From Candidatus Aminicenantota bacterium (lineage in GTDB: Bacteria > Acidobacteriota > Aminicenantia > Aminicenantales > Aminicenantaceae), in assembly GCA_030673995.1 (NCBI GenBank), contig DAOUYU010000107.1, forward strand, positions 1 through 5,922: a stretch of DNA of 5,922 bases. The letters run 5' to 3'. Both the position numbers and the translations under genes were made by a program. Below, piece after piece: positions 1 to 5,922 of this stretch. The notes beneath the pieces are model-generated. The model saw nothing but the letters and a program-made list of their open reading frames with translations. It did not search any database and was not told where the DNA came from. Every line of letters starts with the position of its first letter. Position 1 is the stretch's first letter.

Positions 1-21
1 ATGAATTGAAGGAGGAGAAAA

Positions 22-1761
22 ATGAAAAAACTTTCAATCTTGACCGCAGTATTCATCCTATTTTCTCTCAGCTTTGCGAGTTCTCCACCTCAAAGCGCTC
101 ACGACCTATTCCAGAAAGCCCTGACTAAAGAGCGTGCCGAGGGAAACCTGGAGGAGGCGATTCAACTCTATGAAAAAGTCGTACAAACTGCGAAAGATAA
201 AGCGTTAGCTGCCAAAGCCCAACTGCGCATCGGTTTCTGCTACGAAAAACTGGGATTAAGAGAAGCCCAAAAAGCATTCCAGAAAGTGATCGACAACTAC
301 CCCAATCAGTCAGAAGCTGTCAAAACCGCCAGAGAAAAACTCGCTCTACTTCTGAAAGCCCAAGCTGTTATCGAAAAAGGGAGAAAAGAATTTAAGATAA
401 CTAAGATTCATACTGAAAAAAGGAGAGAGGGATACTTCTCGCCAGACGGAAAAAAGTTTGCCTTAGCTGATTATGGAAATCTATGGATTCGGGATATTTC
501 GAGCGGCAAAGAAGTACATCTCGTGGATGACTCTTCCTTGATACTGGATTTATTCTGGTCACCAGACAGTAAAACCATTGCCTATGTTAATCTTGCCTGG
601 AATGTTAATGTTGTTTCTGTAAAGGGAGGTCCTTCAAAGACAATCATAAAGATAGATCCAGAATCCGAAAAAGCTGGGAATTTCATTTATCCTTCAGGTT
701 GGACTGCTGATGGCAAAAAACTTGTATTTCGGGATTCATCCAAGGGCTTATTTGCCATACCAAGAGATGGAGGAAACTGGGAAGAAATCTATAGGTTTTC
801 AAGTGCTGAAGAAGCAAAGAAAAGAATAAACGAAAATATGGCTTTATCTCCGGACGGAAAATTAGTCGCTTATGATTCTAAAAGAAACAATAACACCGAT
901 ATATACATTATGCCTGTAGGTAGCAAAAAGTCTATTCGGGTCACTTTTGATTCCGCAAGCGATAGCTGGCCTCGATGGTCCTATGACGGTAAATGGCTGG
1001 CATTTAGTTCAAAAAGAAGCGGTGACTCAAGAATCTGGGTAGTAAGAATAAGCTCAGATGGCAAGCCAGCAGGCAAGGCTATTCAGGTTACACGAGAGGA
1101 GGCAGATAACGGAGCCTGGACGCACGATGGGAGCATTTCTTTTATGACAAGTGAAAGCACTGTCCATATTTTTTCAGCTAATATGGATGGAAGTGAAGAA
1201 ATTCAACTAACAAAACTCAAGGGAGCAACTTACCCACGCTGGTCCCCTGATGGAAAGAAGATTGCATTCGTTAGATGGGATAGATTGACAGGGAATAAAG
1301 CTATATGGACAATCCCTTCTAAAGGCGGGGAAGAAAAGCGACTTACAACCGGAGAATTCCCTGTTTGGTCTCCAGACGGGGAAAAGATCGCTTTTAGATC
1401 TCTTGACTATGGAACGTTGTCAAAAGGAGGCAAAGCGGAACCAATCGGAATATGGACAATAGATAGTGATGGCAGAAACCCAAAACTAATCGCCCAAGAA
1501 TTAGATGGGTGGGAAATAGCCTGGTCGAATGATGGAAAATACATTATAGGCTCTAAGCATATTGAAGAATCAGAAGAACACTGGCTGGCGGGTCATAACC
1601 TCTTTAGAATTACTGTTAAAAGTGGAAAGCTAGAGGAATTAAATGTAAAGGGACAAATGGTTGATACCTCTCCAGATGGAAAAAAAGTAGTTTATTCGAG
1701 ATTTGCTGGATTCGAAAAATCATTCTGGCTGGCAGAGAATTTCCTGCCCAAGAAGAAATAG
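22..1761 (+). CDS. Secreted TPR and PD40/TolB-like beta-propeller protein
   Basis: This is a 579-residue exported protein of unknown specific function. Residues 1-19 form a signal peptide (KK, then a hydrophobic stretch ending SFA), so the mature protein should be periplasmic or extracellular; there is no lipobox cysteine. Residues 26-115 are a TPR-like helical block (AHDLFQKAL, AAKAQLRIGFCYEKLG, DNYPNQSEAVKTA). From about residue 127 to the end there are ten PD40-type turn motifs of the form W/x-S/T-x-D-G/S, at about 140, 180, 228, 276, 320, 367, 408, 450, 502 and 550, each followed by a hydrophobic strand. This is the pattern of TolB-like/WD40-like propellers, which usually bind proteins or peptides. 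The start is supported by GGAGG at 11-15, six bases before the ATG. The gene at 4921 is a paralogue. No catalytic residues are evident, so I infer a binding or scaffold role. It is not TolB itself, because the N-terminal domain is different. Confidence 0.9.
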   Translation: MKKLSILTAVFILFSLSFASSPPQSAHDLFQKALTKERAEGNLEEAIQLYEKVVQTAKDKALAAKAQLRIGFCYEKLGLREAQKAFQKVIDNYPNQSEAVKTAREKLALLLKAQAVIEKGRKEFKITKIHTEKRREGYFSPDGKKFALADYGNLWIRDISSGKEVHLVDDSSLILDLFWSPDSKTIAYVNLAWNVNVVSVKGGPSKTIIKIDPESEKAGNFIYPSGWTADGKKLVFRDSSKGLFAIPRDGGNWEEIYRFSSAEEAKKRINENMALSPDGKLVAYDSKRNNNTDIYIMPVGSKKSIRVTFDSASDSWPRWSYDGKWLAFSSKRSGDSRIWVVRISSDGKPAGKAIQVTREEADNGAWTHDGSISFMTSESTVHIFSANMDGSEEIQLTKLKGATYPRWSPDGKKIAFVRWDRLTGNKAIWTIPSKGGEEKRLTTGEFPVWSPDGEKIAFRSLDYGTLSKGGKAEPIGIWTIDSDGRNPKLIAQELDGWEIAWSNDGKYIIGSKHIEESEEHWLAGHNLFRITVKSGKLEELNVKGQMVDTSPDGKKVVYSRFAGFEKSFWLAENFLPKKK

Positions 1762-1765
1762 ACGA

Positions 1766-1793
1766 CTCTATTTGCTCAGCCGGCATGATAGAG
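1766..1793 (+). other. Hairpin just after the first gene's stop codon
   Basis: CTCTAT (1766-1771) pairs with ATAGAG (1788-1793), and TGC (1773-1775) can pair with GCA (1783-1785), leaving a seven-base loop and one bulge. It begins four bases after the stop codon. No T-run follows, so it is not a classical intrinsic terminator; it could be a 3'-end stabilising or processing stem. A competing purine/pyrimidine stem (about 1793-1801 with 1809-1817, including G-U pairs) overlaps its last base. Confidence 0.35.
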
Positions 1794-1861
1794 GGAGAGG
1801 GAGGGTCCCCCTTTCTTTCACAGTTCTCAGTGATTCAGATTTTGAGTGCCACAAAAGTGGG

Positions 1862-1884
1862 AAAAGGGAGTAGGCCCCTATTTT
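1862..1884 (+). terminator. Possible weak intrinsic terminator
   Basis: AAAAGGG (1862-1868) can pair with CCCTATTTT (1876-1884), allowing one bulged base, around a seven-base loop, and it ends in four T residues. A small perfect hairpin, CCAC-AAAA-GTGG (1849-1860), lies just upstream. The stem has only three G-C pairs, so this is a weak call. The position is sensible, between the end of the first gene and the promoter region of the kinase operon. Confidence 0.3.
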
Positions 1885-1890
1885 AATGTT

Positions 1891-1929
1891 TCCACAATAA
1901 CTTGACAGAATCTTCACACTTCCTTAACG
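1891..1929 (+). promoter_or_regulatory. Four-unit 11-bp-phased direct repeat array (Pho-box-like operator)
   Basis: Four hexamers begin exactly 11 bases apart: TCCACA (1891), TTGACA (1902), TTCACA (1913) and TTAACG (1924), each separated by 5 bases. Consensus TTNACA with N5 spacing is the style of site bound by tandem dimers of OmpR-family regulators, such as the Bacillus PhoP box (TT-A/C/T-ACA repeats). The array lies upstream of the kinase gene and its last unit starts 26 bases before a -10 element. The obvious candidate ligand is the OmpR-family regulator encoded at 4139-4825, which would make this an autoregulatory site. The repeats are observed; the binding protein is inferred. Confidence 0.65.
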
Positions 1930-1946
1930 TTTAAATAAAGGGAGAA

Positions 1947-1955
1947 TGATATACT
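1947..1955 (+). promoter_or_regulatory. Extended -10 promoter element of the kinase-regulator operon
   Basis: TGATATACT has the TGN extension plus a hexamer matching TATAAT at five of six positions. No good -35 hexamer sits 17 bases upstream; that position (about 1927-1932) overlaps the end of the last direct repeat, as expected for an activator-dependent promoter. Transcription would start near 1961-1963, giving a leader of roughly 28 bases. Confidence 0.5.
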
Positions 1956-1989
1956 CACGAGGAAAAAATTCTGCCTTTCCGCAGGTTAA

Positions 1990-4128
1990 ATGATCGAAAA
2001 TCTCAAAATAGCTCTCAAAAAGCAAAAAAAACTGATAATTATTTTCTTCCTGACCATCTTTCTTCCTTCGGTTTCGCTCAGCATTTTTGGCATTAGAGCA
2101 ATAAAGAATGAAAAATTTCGACTGGCAAAGCAGGTAGAAAGCGAACACAGAAGAGCTGCTGATTTTTTAAAGATGCAAATAAATTCTCGATTTAAGGATA
2201 TTGAAGCCATTCTTCAAAATTTGGCCCAATATCCATCCTTTTCTGAGAGAGATTATCCAGCCATAAAAGATTTATTGGATAGTCGGTTAGCAGATAATCA
2301 TTTAGTAGAACAAGTATTCCTTGTTTATAAAGACGAAGAACCGCTGTTTCCTCTTTTTCAGCCAGCCACTGTCAGACCTTTGTCTTTTTCGTCCACGCTT
2401 TTAAGAGGTTCTCAAATCGAAAAGTTAAAAAGGGCTGAAGAATATGAATTCAAGCAGAAAAAATACAAAAGTGCTATCTCCCTCTATAACCAGCTTTTCT
2501 CTCTATCAAAGGACAAAAATCTTAAGGCTCAGATGCTCAACAATATAGCCCGCTGTTTCACGAAATTAAAAAGCTACGATCAAGCTCTTAAAAACTATTT
2601 GAAAATCTGTATTGACTATCCCCAGAGCACAACTTCCTCTCGTCTACCCTTAGGCCTTATAGCCAGATTGCAGATTCTAAATTGTTATCAGAATTTGGGA
2701 GATTCCAAAAATTCTCTGGAAAGTTCTTTAAATTTATACAGGGATATTCTTCAAAAGCCCTGGAATTTAAACGAAGACCAATTCAAAACTTATTCTTCTA
2801 TGGTAGAAGAAACAATTACCAAAGCCTTATCTAAAAACTCAGCAGATTTTGCACTGGAAGAATATAAAAAAGAATTCGATCAGCTAAAAAGCCTCTATCA
2901 GGAAAAAATTGAGAAATGGCAGGTTATTAATGATATTAAAAAAGACATCTTTTCTGAGCTTCAAAGAAAACTTATTCAAAAAGAACCACACAAATCACTT
3001 CCTTTTCGTCATTCAAAAATAATAAATAATAGAGATTTTCTTATTTTAGCTTCGATGATTCCTGATAAAACGGGAATGAGCTCCCTTGGAATATTGGGAA
3101 TTAAAATTAAAAATGAATATTTAAGAAACGAAATATTAAACGAAATAGTCGAAGATATTCAATTCAGTGAAAATACAAATATAGCCATTTCTGATCTTTC
3201 GGGAAGAATTCTGTTTGGAAAGAAAAATCAATCAAAAGAGCTTTCGACAATTACTGATTTTTTTGAAGATAATTTTCCTCCATGGAGAATAGAACTTTTT
3301 CGCAGCAAAACAGAGAGCATTGGAATAATAGACATAAGGAAAAGTTTTTACTTCTGGACTATTCTTACCCTTATTATTGTCCTCATATTTGGTGCTGTTC
3401 TTATAGTGAGAACCATTGCTCATGAGATGGAGCTTCTCAAAATAAAATCTGATTTTGTCTCCTCTGTCTCCCACGAATTTAAAACTCCTTTAACATCAAT
3501 AAAAGCTCTTACTGAGAGATTACAGGAAGGAAAAGTCAAAGATATAGCTAAAATGAAGCAGTATTTTTCAGTTATCTCTCAGGATACAGACAAATTGACC
3601 AGACTGGTGAAGAATATTTTGGATTTTTCCAAAATAGAAGAGGGGAAGAAAGAATATGACTTTGTGGAAACAGCTGTGGCTCAGTTAGTGGTTCAACAGA
3701 TAGAAAATTTTAGAAAAGATGAAACCCAAAAAGGGATAAAATTTCATACGCAGATTCCTAAAGATATTCCTTACCTCTTTATAGATAGAGATGCCTTATC
3801 CCTGGCTCTAATTAACCTGCTCGATAATGCCGCTAAATTTTCATCAGATAGAAAAGAAGTTGATATTAACGTCAAAAGCGACGACGAAAATGTCATTATA
3901 GAAGTTAGAGATAAAGGGATAGGCATCCCCCATGATGAAATAGACAAAATATTCGATAAGTTTTATCAGGGAAGAAATACTCTCAGGCAAACAGTCAAAG
4001 GCACAGGATTGGGATTGACTTTGGTCAAGCATACTGTTGAAGCTCATGGTGGAAAAATATCTGTTGAGAGTAAAATTGGTCAGGGCAGCACTTTTTCTTT
4101 AATTTTTCCTATAGAGGGAAAAGGATAG
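1990..4128 (+). CDS. Membrane sensor histidine kinase with TPR-containing sensor region
   Basis: This is a 712-residue sensor kinase, the probable phosphodonor of the regulator encoded 10 bases downstream. TM1 spans about 15-35 and TM2 about 454-474, leaving about 415 residues predicted outside the cytoplasm. That region has a helical, Cache-like N-terminal part (about 37-135), TPR-like repeats (about 144-177, 179-211, 222-254), a long charged helical stretch (about 255-340) and a PAS/Cache-like C-terminal part (about 345-450, with ISDLSGRILFG and PPWRIELF). There is no HAMP or PAS domain after TM2. The kinase core follows at once: H-box SHEFKTPL with phospho-accepting His495, N-box NLLDNAAKF (Asn609, Asn613), G1 DKGIGIP (Asp641), F-box FDKF (655-658) and G2 GTGLGL (671-676). 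All catalytic motifs look intact. An in-frame TAA directly precedes the ATG, so no longer start exists; the SD is weak (AGG at 1983-1985). The gene looks more A+T-rich than its neighbours. The stimulus is unknown. Confidence 0.93.
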   Translation: MIENLKIALKKQKKLIIIFFLTIFLPSVSLSIFGIRAIKNEKFRLAKQVESEHRRAADFLKMQINSRFKDIEAILQNLAQYPSFSERDYPAIKDLLDSRLADNHLVEQVFLVYKDEEPLFPLFQPATVRPLSFSSTLLRGSQIEKLKRAEEYEFKQKKYKSAISLYNQLFSLSKDKNLKAQMLNNIARCFTKLKSYDQALKNYLKICIDYPQSTTSSRLPLGLIARLQILNCYQNLGDSKNSLESSLNLYRDILQKPWNLNEDQFKTYSSMVEETITKALSKNSADFALEEYKKEFDQLKSLYQEKIEKWQVINDIKKDIFSELQRKLIQKEPHKSLPFRHSKIINNRDFLILASMIPDKTGMSSLGILGIKIKNEYLRNEILNEIVEDIQFSENTNIAISDLSGRILFGKKNQSKELSTITDFFEDNFPPWRIELFRSKTESIGIIDIRKSFYFWTILTLIIVLIFGAVLIVRTIAHEMELLKIKSDFVSSVSHEFKTPLTSIKALTERLQEGKVKDIAKMKQYFSVISQDTDKLTRLVKNILDFSKIEEGKKEYDFVETAVAQLVVQQIENFRKDETQKGIKFHTQIPKDIPYLFIDRDALSLALINLLDNAAKFSSDRKEVDINVKSDDENVIIEVRDKGIGIPHDEIDKIFDKFYQGRNTLRQTVKGTGLGLTLVKHTVEAHGGKISVESKIGQGSTFSLIFPIEGKG

Positions 4129-4138
4129 TGAGGTATTT

Positions 4139-4825
4139 ATGTCTAAAAAAATCCTCGTGATAGAAGACGAGCCGGGCATTTTATTGAGTCTTAAGGATGA
4201 ATTTGAATCTGAAGGGTATGAAGTTTTCACTGCAGAAGATGGCGAGAAAGGCTTAGCCATCACAAAACAGCAGAAACCAGACCTTATCATTCTGGACATC
4301 ATGCTGCCCATTCTGGATGGATATGAGGTCTGTAAAAGATTGAGAATGGAGGGGGATACAACACCAATAATCATGTTGACAGTTAAAGATAAAGAGATAG
4401 ATAAGGTATTGGGCTTAGAGTTAGGCGCTGATGATTATGTCACCAAACCTTTCAATCTTCGAGAGCTCATGGCCCGGGTAAAAGCAATTTTTCGGAGAAC
4501 AGAGGAACGAGCAACAGATTTAACCAATTACAGCTTTGGCCAGATAGAACTGGATTTTAAAAAATACGAGGCAAAAAAGAAGGGAAAAAGACTTGAACTG
4601 ACGCCCTTGGAATTTCAAATGTTAAAGCTTTTTATCCAGAAGAAAGAACAGGTCCTCTCCAGAGATGATTTCCTTGATAAAGTCTGGGGAGAAGATAACA
4701 TGTATGTTTCTTTTCGGACAGTAGACAGCCACATCGCTAATATCAGAAAAAAAATAGAAGATGATCCCTCAGATCCAAAACATATAGTCAGCATCAGAGG
4801 AATAGGATATAAATTTATTGATTAA
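4139..4825 (+). CDS. OmpR/PhoB-family response regulator
   Basis: This is a 228-residue transcription regulator of normal family length. The receiver domain (about 1-122) has the acidic pocket (Glu9, Asp10), phospho-accepting Asp53 in LIILDIMLP, Thr81, and Lys103-Pro104 with Tyr100 as the switch aromatic; ADDYVTKPF is typical of the OmpR family. A winged-helix DNA-binding domain (about 128-228) follows, with LTPLEFQML, a recognition helix at RTVDSHIANIRKKI and the wing IRGIGYKF. It most resembles PhoB/PhoP-type members, but that alone does not show a phosphate role. TGAGG (4129-4133) lies five bases before the ATG, and the gap from the kinase stop is 10 bases, so the two genes are co-transcribed and presumably a cognate pair. 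The kinase-first order is opposite to phoB-phoR. Likely targets are the 11-base-phased repeats at 1891-1929 and 4852-4868. Confidence 0.95.
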   Translation: MSKKILVIEDEPGILLSLKDEFESEGYEVFTAEDGEKGLAITKQQKPDLIILDIMLPILDGYEVCKRLRMEGDTTPIIMLTVKDKEIDKVLGLELGADDYVTKPFNLRELMARVKAIFRRTEERATDLTNYSFGQIELDFKKYEAKKKGKRLELTPLEFQMLKLFIQKKEQVLSRDDFLDKVWGEDNMYVSFRTVDSHIANIRKKIEDDPSDPKHIVSIRGIGYKFID

Positions 4826-4851
4826 AAGTTGCACTAAAATTCCATCATTTT

Positions 4852-4868
4852 TTCACACTTCCTTAACA
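4852..4868 (+). promoter_or_regulatory. Two-unit Pho-box-like direct repeat upstream of the last gene
   Basis: TTCACA (4852) and TTAACA (4863) are 11 bases apart. The 16-base string TTCACACTTCCTTAAC (4852-4867) is identical to 1913-1928 upstream of the kinase gene, including the five spacer bases. Degenerate units further upstream in the same phase are TCCATC (4841) and TGCACT (4830). The last unit starts 26 bases before a -10-like hexamer, exactly as at the kinase promoter. I infer control by the same regulator. Confidence 0.6.
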
Positions 4869-4888
4869 CATCTCATTTCAAAAAGCGT

Positions 4889-4894
4889 TATATT
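4889..4894 (+). promoter_or_regulatory. -10-like element for the last gene
   Basis: TATATT matches TATAAT at five of six positions. There is no TG extension and no recognisable -35 hexamer at the usual distance. Transcription would start near 4900-4902, giving a leader of about 20 bases that still includes the ribosome binding site. I found no convincing terminator between the regulator gene and this point, so read-through from the operon is also possible. Confidence 0.45.
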
Positions 4895-4910
4895 AACAAA
4901 AAATTGAGAT

Positions 4911-4915
4911 GGAGG
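4911..4915 (+). promoter_or_regulatory. Ribosome binding site that decides the start of the last gene
   Basis: GGAGG lies five bases before the ATG at 4921. The alternative in-frame ATG at 4909 overlaps this SD and has no SD of its own. It would also add MEDA, with two acidic residues, in front of the Lys-rich start of a signal peptide. The ATG at 4921 is therefore preferred. Confidence 0.75.
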
Positions 4916-4920
4916 ATGCG

Positions 4921-5922
4921 ATGAAAAACGCAAAAAAAATCTTTTTTACTCTCTTCCTTTCAACCCTTGGTATTCTCTTTATGTTCAATACATCATTGTC
5001 CCAACAAACAGCAGGACAACTCTTCGAGAAAGCCTTATACATGGAGGAAGCTCAGGGAGATTTACAGAAGGCCATTGACCTTTACCAGGAAATTTTAAAA
5101 CAGTTCCCCGAAAATCGGGAAATTGCTGCCAAGGCGCAACTGCATATCGGTCTCTGCTATGAGAAATTGGGCCTGAAGGAAGCTGAAAAGTCCTACCAGA
5201 AAGTAGTGGACAACTATCCCGAACAGACAGAAGCAGTCAGGATAGCTAAAGAAAAACTGAACCTTATCTTAAAAGCCCAAGCTGTTATCGAAAGAGGTGA
5301 TAAGGAGTTCAAAATCCGGAAAGTCTGGGCGGGTCCCAATGCAGGTGGCACTCCTTCTCCGGATGGACGTTACTTATGCTTTGTGGACTGGGAGACCGGA
5401 GATCTTGCTATCCGCGACCTTTTGTCTGGAGAAAATAAACGTTTGACCAACAAAGGGCCTTGGCATAAGTCCCAAGAATTTGCCCTTTGTTCCTCCTGGT
5501 CTCCTGACGGAAAGAGAATCGCTTATACCTGGCTTAATGATAGGGAGTACTGGGACCTACGTATCATTGACATAGAAACTCAGAATGTTCGTGTTCTTTA
5601 TTCAAACAAAGAACTCAGAGTCGATGATCTTGGTGAGTGGACGCGCGATGGAAAGCAAATTTTAACGCGTTTTTGGGGGAAAAACGGCGCAAGGCATTTA
5701 GGATTGGTGTCAGTAAAGGATGGAAAGTCACGTATTATCAAATCCTCGAAATGGCCGAGCCCTCAACATATCAGCTTATCGCCTGACGGACGTTTCATTG
5801 CCTATGATATTTTCCCTATAAATAACAGTCTAAATTATGACATCTATGTCCTTTCGGTAGAGAATGGCGAGGAAATCCACTTAATCAGCCATCCCTCTTT
5901 CGATAACAGCTTGGGCTTTTAA
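4921..5922 (+). CDS. Secreted TPR and PD40 propeller protein, probably truncated
   Basis: This is a 333-residue exported protein, paralogous to the one at 22-1761. Residues 1-27 form a signal peptide (KNAKK, hydrophobic core, cleavage near SLS-QQ). Residues 31-115 are the same TPR block (LFEKAL, AAKAQLHIGLCYEKLG, DNYPEQTEAVRIA). Four PD40 motifs follow: SPDG at 146-149, SPDG at 194-197, TRDG at 241-244 and SPDG at 287-290. The protein then stops at SLGF, where a fifth blade would be expected to begin its own turn motif, and TAA is the last codon of the window. The 579-residue paralogue has ten such motifs. Four blades alone rarely close a propeller, so this may be a gene broken by a nonsense change or frameshift, with more coding sequence beyond the window. 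It may also be a true short form. Its promoter region shares the operator-like repeat of the kinase operon. The specific function is unknown. Confidence 0.85.
   Translation: MKNAKKIFFTLFLSTLGILFMFNTSLSQQTAGQLFEKALYMEEAQGDLQKAIDLYQEILKQFPENREIAAKAQLHIGLCYEKLGLKEAEKSYQKVVDNYPEQTEAVRIAKEKLNLILKAQAVIERGDKEFKIRKVWAGPNAGGTPSPDGRYLCFVDWETGDLAIRDLLSGENKRLTNKGPWHKSQEFALCSSWSPDGKRIAYTWLNDREYWDLRIIDIETQNVRVLYSNKELRVDDLGEWTRDGKQILTRFWGKNGARHLGLVSVKDGKSRIIKSSKWPSPQHISLSPDGRFIAYDIFPINNSLNYDIYVLSVENGEEIHLISHPSFDNSLGF

Noticed and set aside
22..1761. Calling the first gene tolB
   Set aside because: The propeller motifs are TolB-like, but the N-terminus is a TPR block rather than the TolB N-terminal domain, there are about ten PD40 motifs, and no tol-pal genes are nearby.
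1902..1907. TTGACA as a consensus sigma70 -35 box
   Set aside because: The 16-18 base spacing leads only to poor -10 matches (TAACGT, three of six). The hexamer is in exact 11-base phase with its neighbours, so it is better explained as a unit of the repeat array.
1924..2210. Two minus-strand ORFs of 74 codons overlapping the kinase start
   Set aside because: They overlap each other in different frames, lie opposite the intact kinase gene and its promoter region, and their translations show no recognisable domain.
3232..3474. Minus-strand ORF of 80 codons
   Set aside because: It lies wholly opposite the TM2 and H-box region of the kinase, whose + strand protein motifs are clear. It is a shadow frame.
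3844..4374. Minus-strand ORFs of 67 and 91 codons opposite the kinase ATPase domain and the receiver domain
   Set aside because: Both are antisense to well-conserved catalytic motifs on the + strand and show no protein-like features of their own.
4139..4825. Naming the regulator phoB or phoP, and the kinase phoR
   Set aside because: The DNA-site style and regulator family fit, but the kinase sensor differs from PhoR, the gene order is reversed and no phosphate transport genes are visible. Only the family name is justified.

Overview
The window holds four co-directional protein-coding genes on the + strand. In order they are a secreted TPR/beta-propeller protein, a sensor histidine kinase, an OmpR-family response regulator, and a second secreted TPR/beta-propeller protein that is shorter than its paralogue. 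I see no RNA genes, mobile elements or CRISPR arrays. The organism looks like a Gram-negative-type bacterium of moderate to low G+C. The combination of an N-terminal TPR block with a PD40/TolB-like propeller, present in tandem paralogues, reminds me most of Acidobacteriota and Candidatus Aminicenantes genomes. That placement is an inference from protein style, not proof.

Layout. Bases 1-21 carry only a good ribosome binding site for the first gene (22-1761). A 228-base gap (1762-1989) follows. It contains hairpins after the first stop codon, a possible weak terminator near 1862-1884, a four-unit direct-repeat array with an exact 11-base period (1891-1929), and an extended -10 element (1947-1955). 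The kinase gene (1990-4128) and regulator gene (4139-4825) are 10 bases apart and form an operon. The next gap (4826-4920) repeats the same regulatory arrangement: two half-sites with an 11-base period (4852-4868), a -10-like hexamer (4889-4894), and an SD that favours the start at 4921. The last gene runs to a stop codon that coincides with the window end.

How the parts may work together. The kinase has a large region between its two membrane segments, predicted to be extracytoplasmic, that contains TPR-like repeats. Both flanking genes also encode exported proteins that begin with TPRs. The two repeat arrays match the site style bound by PhoB/PhoP/OmpR-type regulators. In both, the last half-site starts 26 bases before the -10-like hexamer. 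The simplest model is that the regulator encoded here activates its own operon and the downstream TPR/propeller gene, while the kinase senses something at the cell envelope, possibly the neighbouring proteins or their ligand. The array and its spacing are seen directly; the regulatory circuit and the sensing partner are inference.
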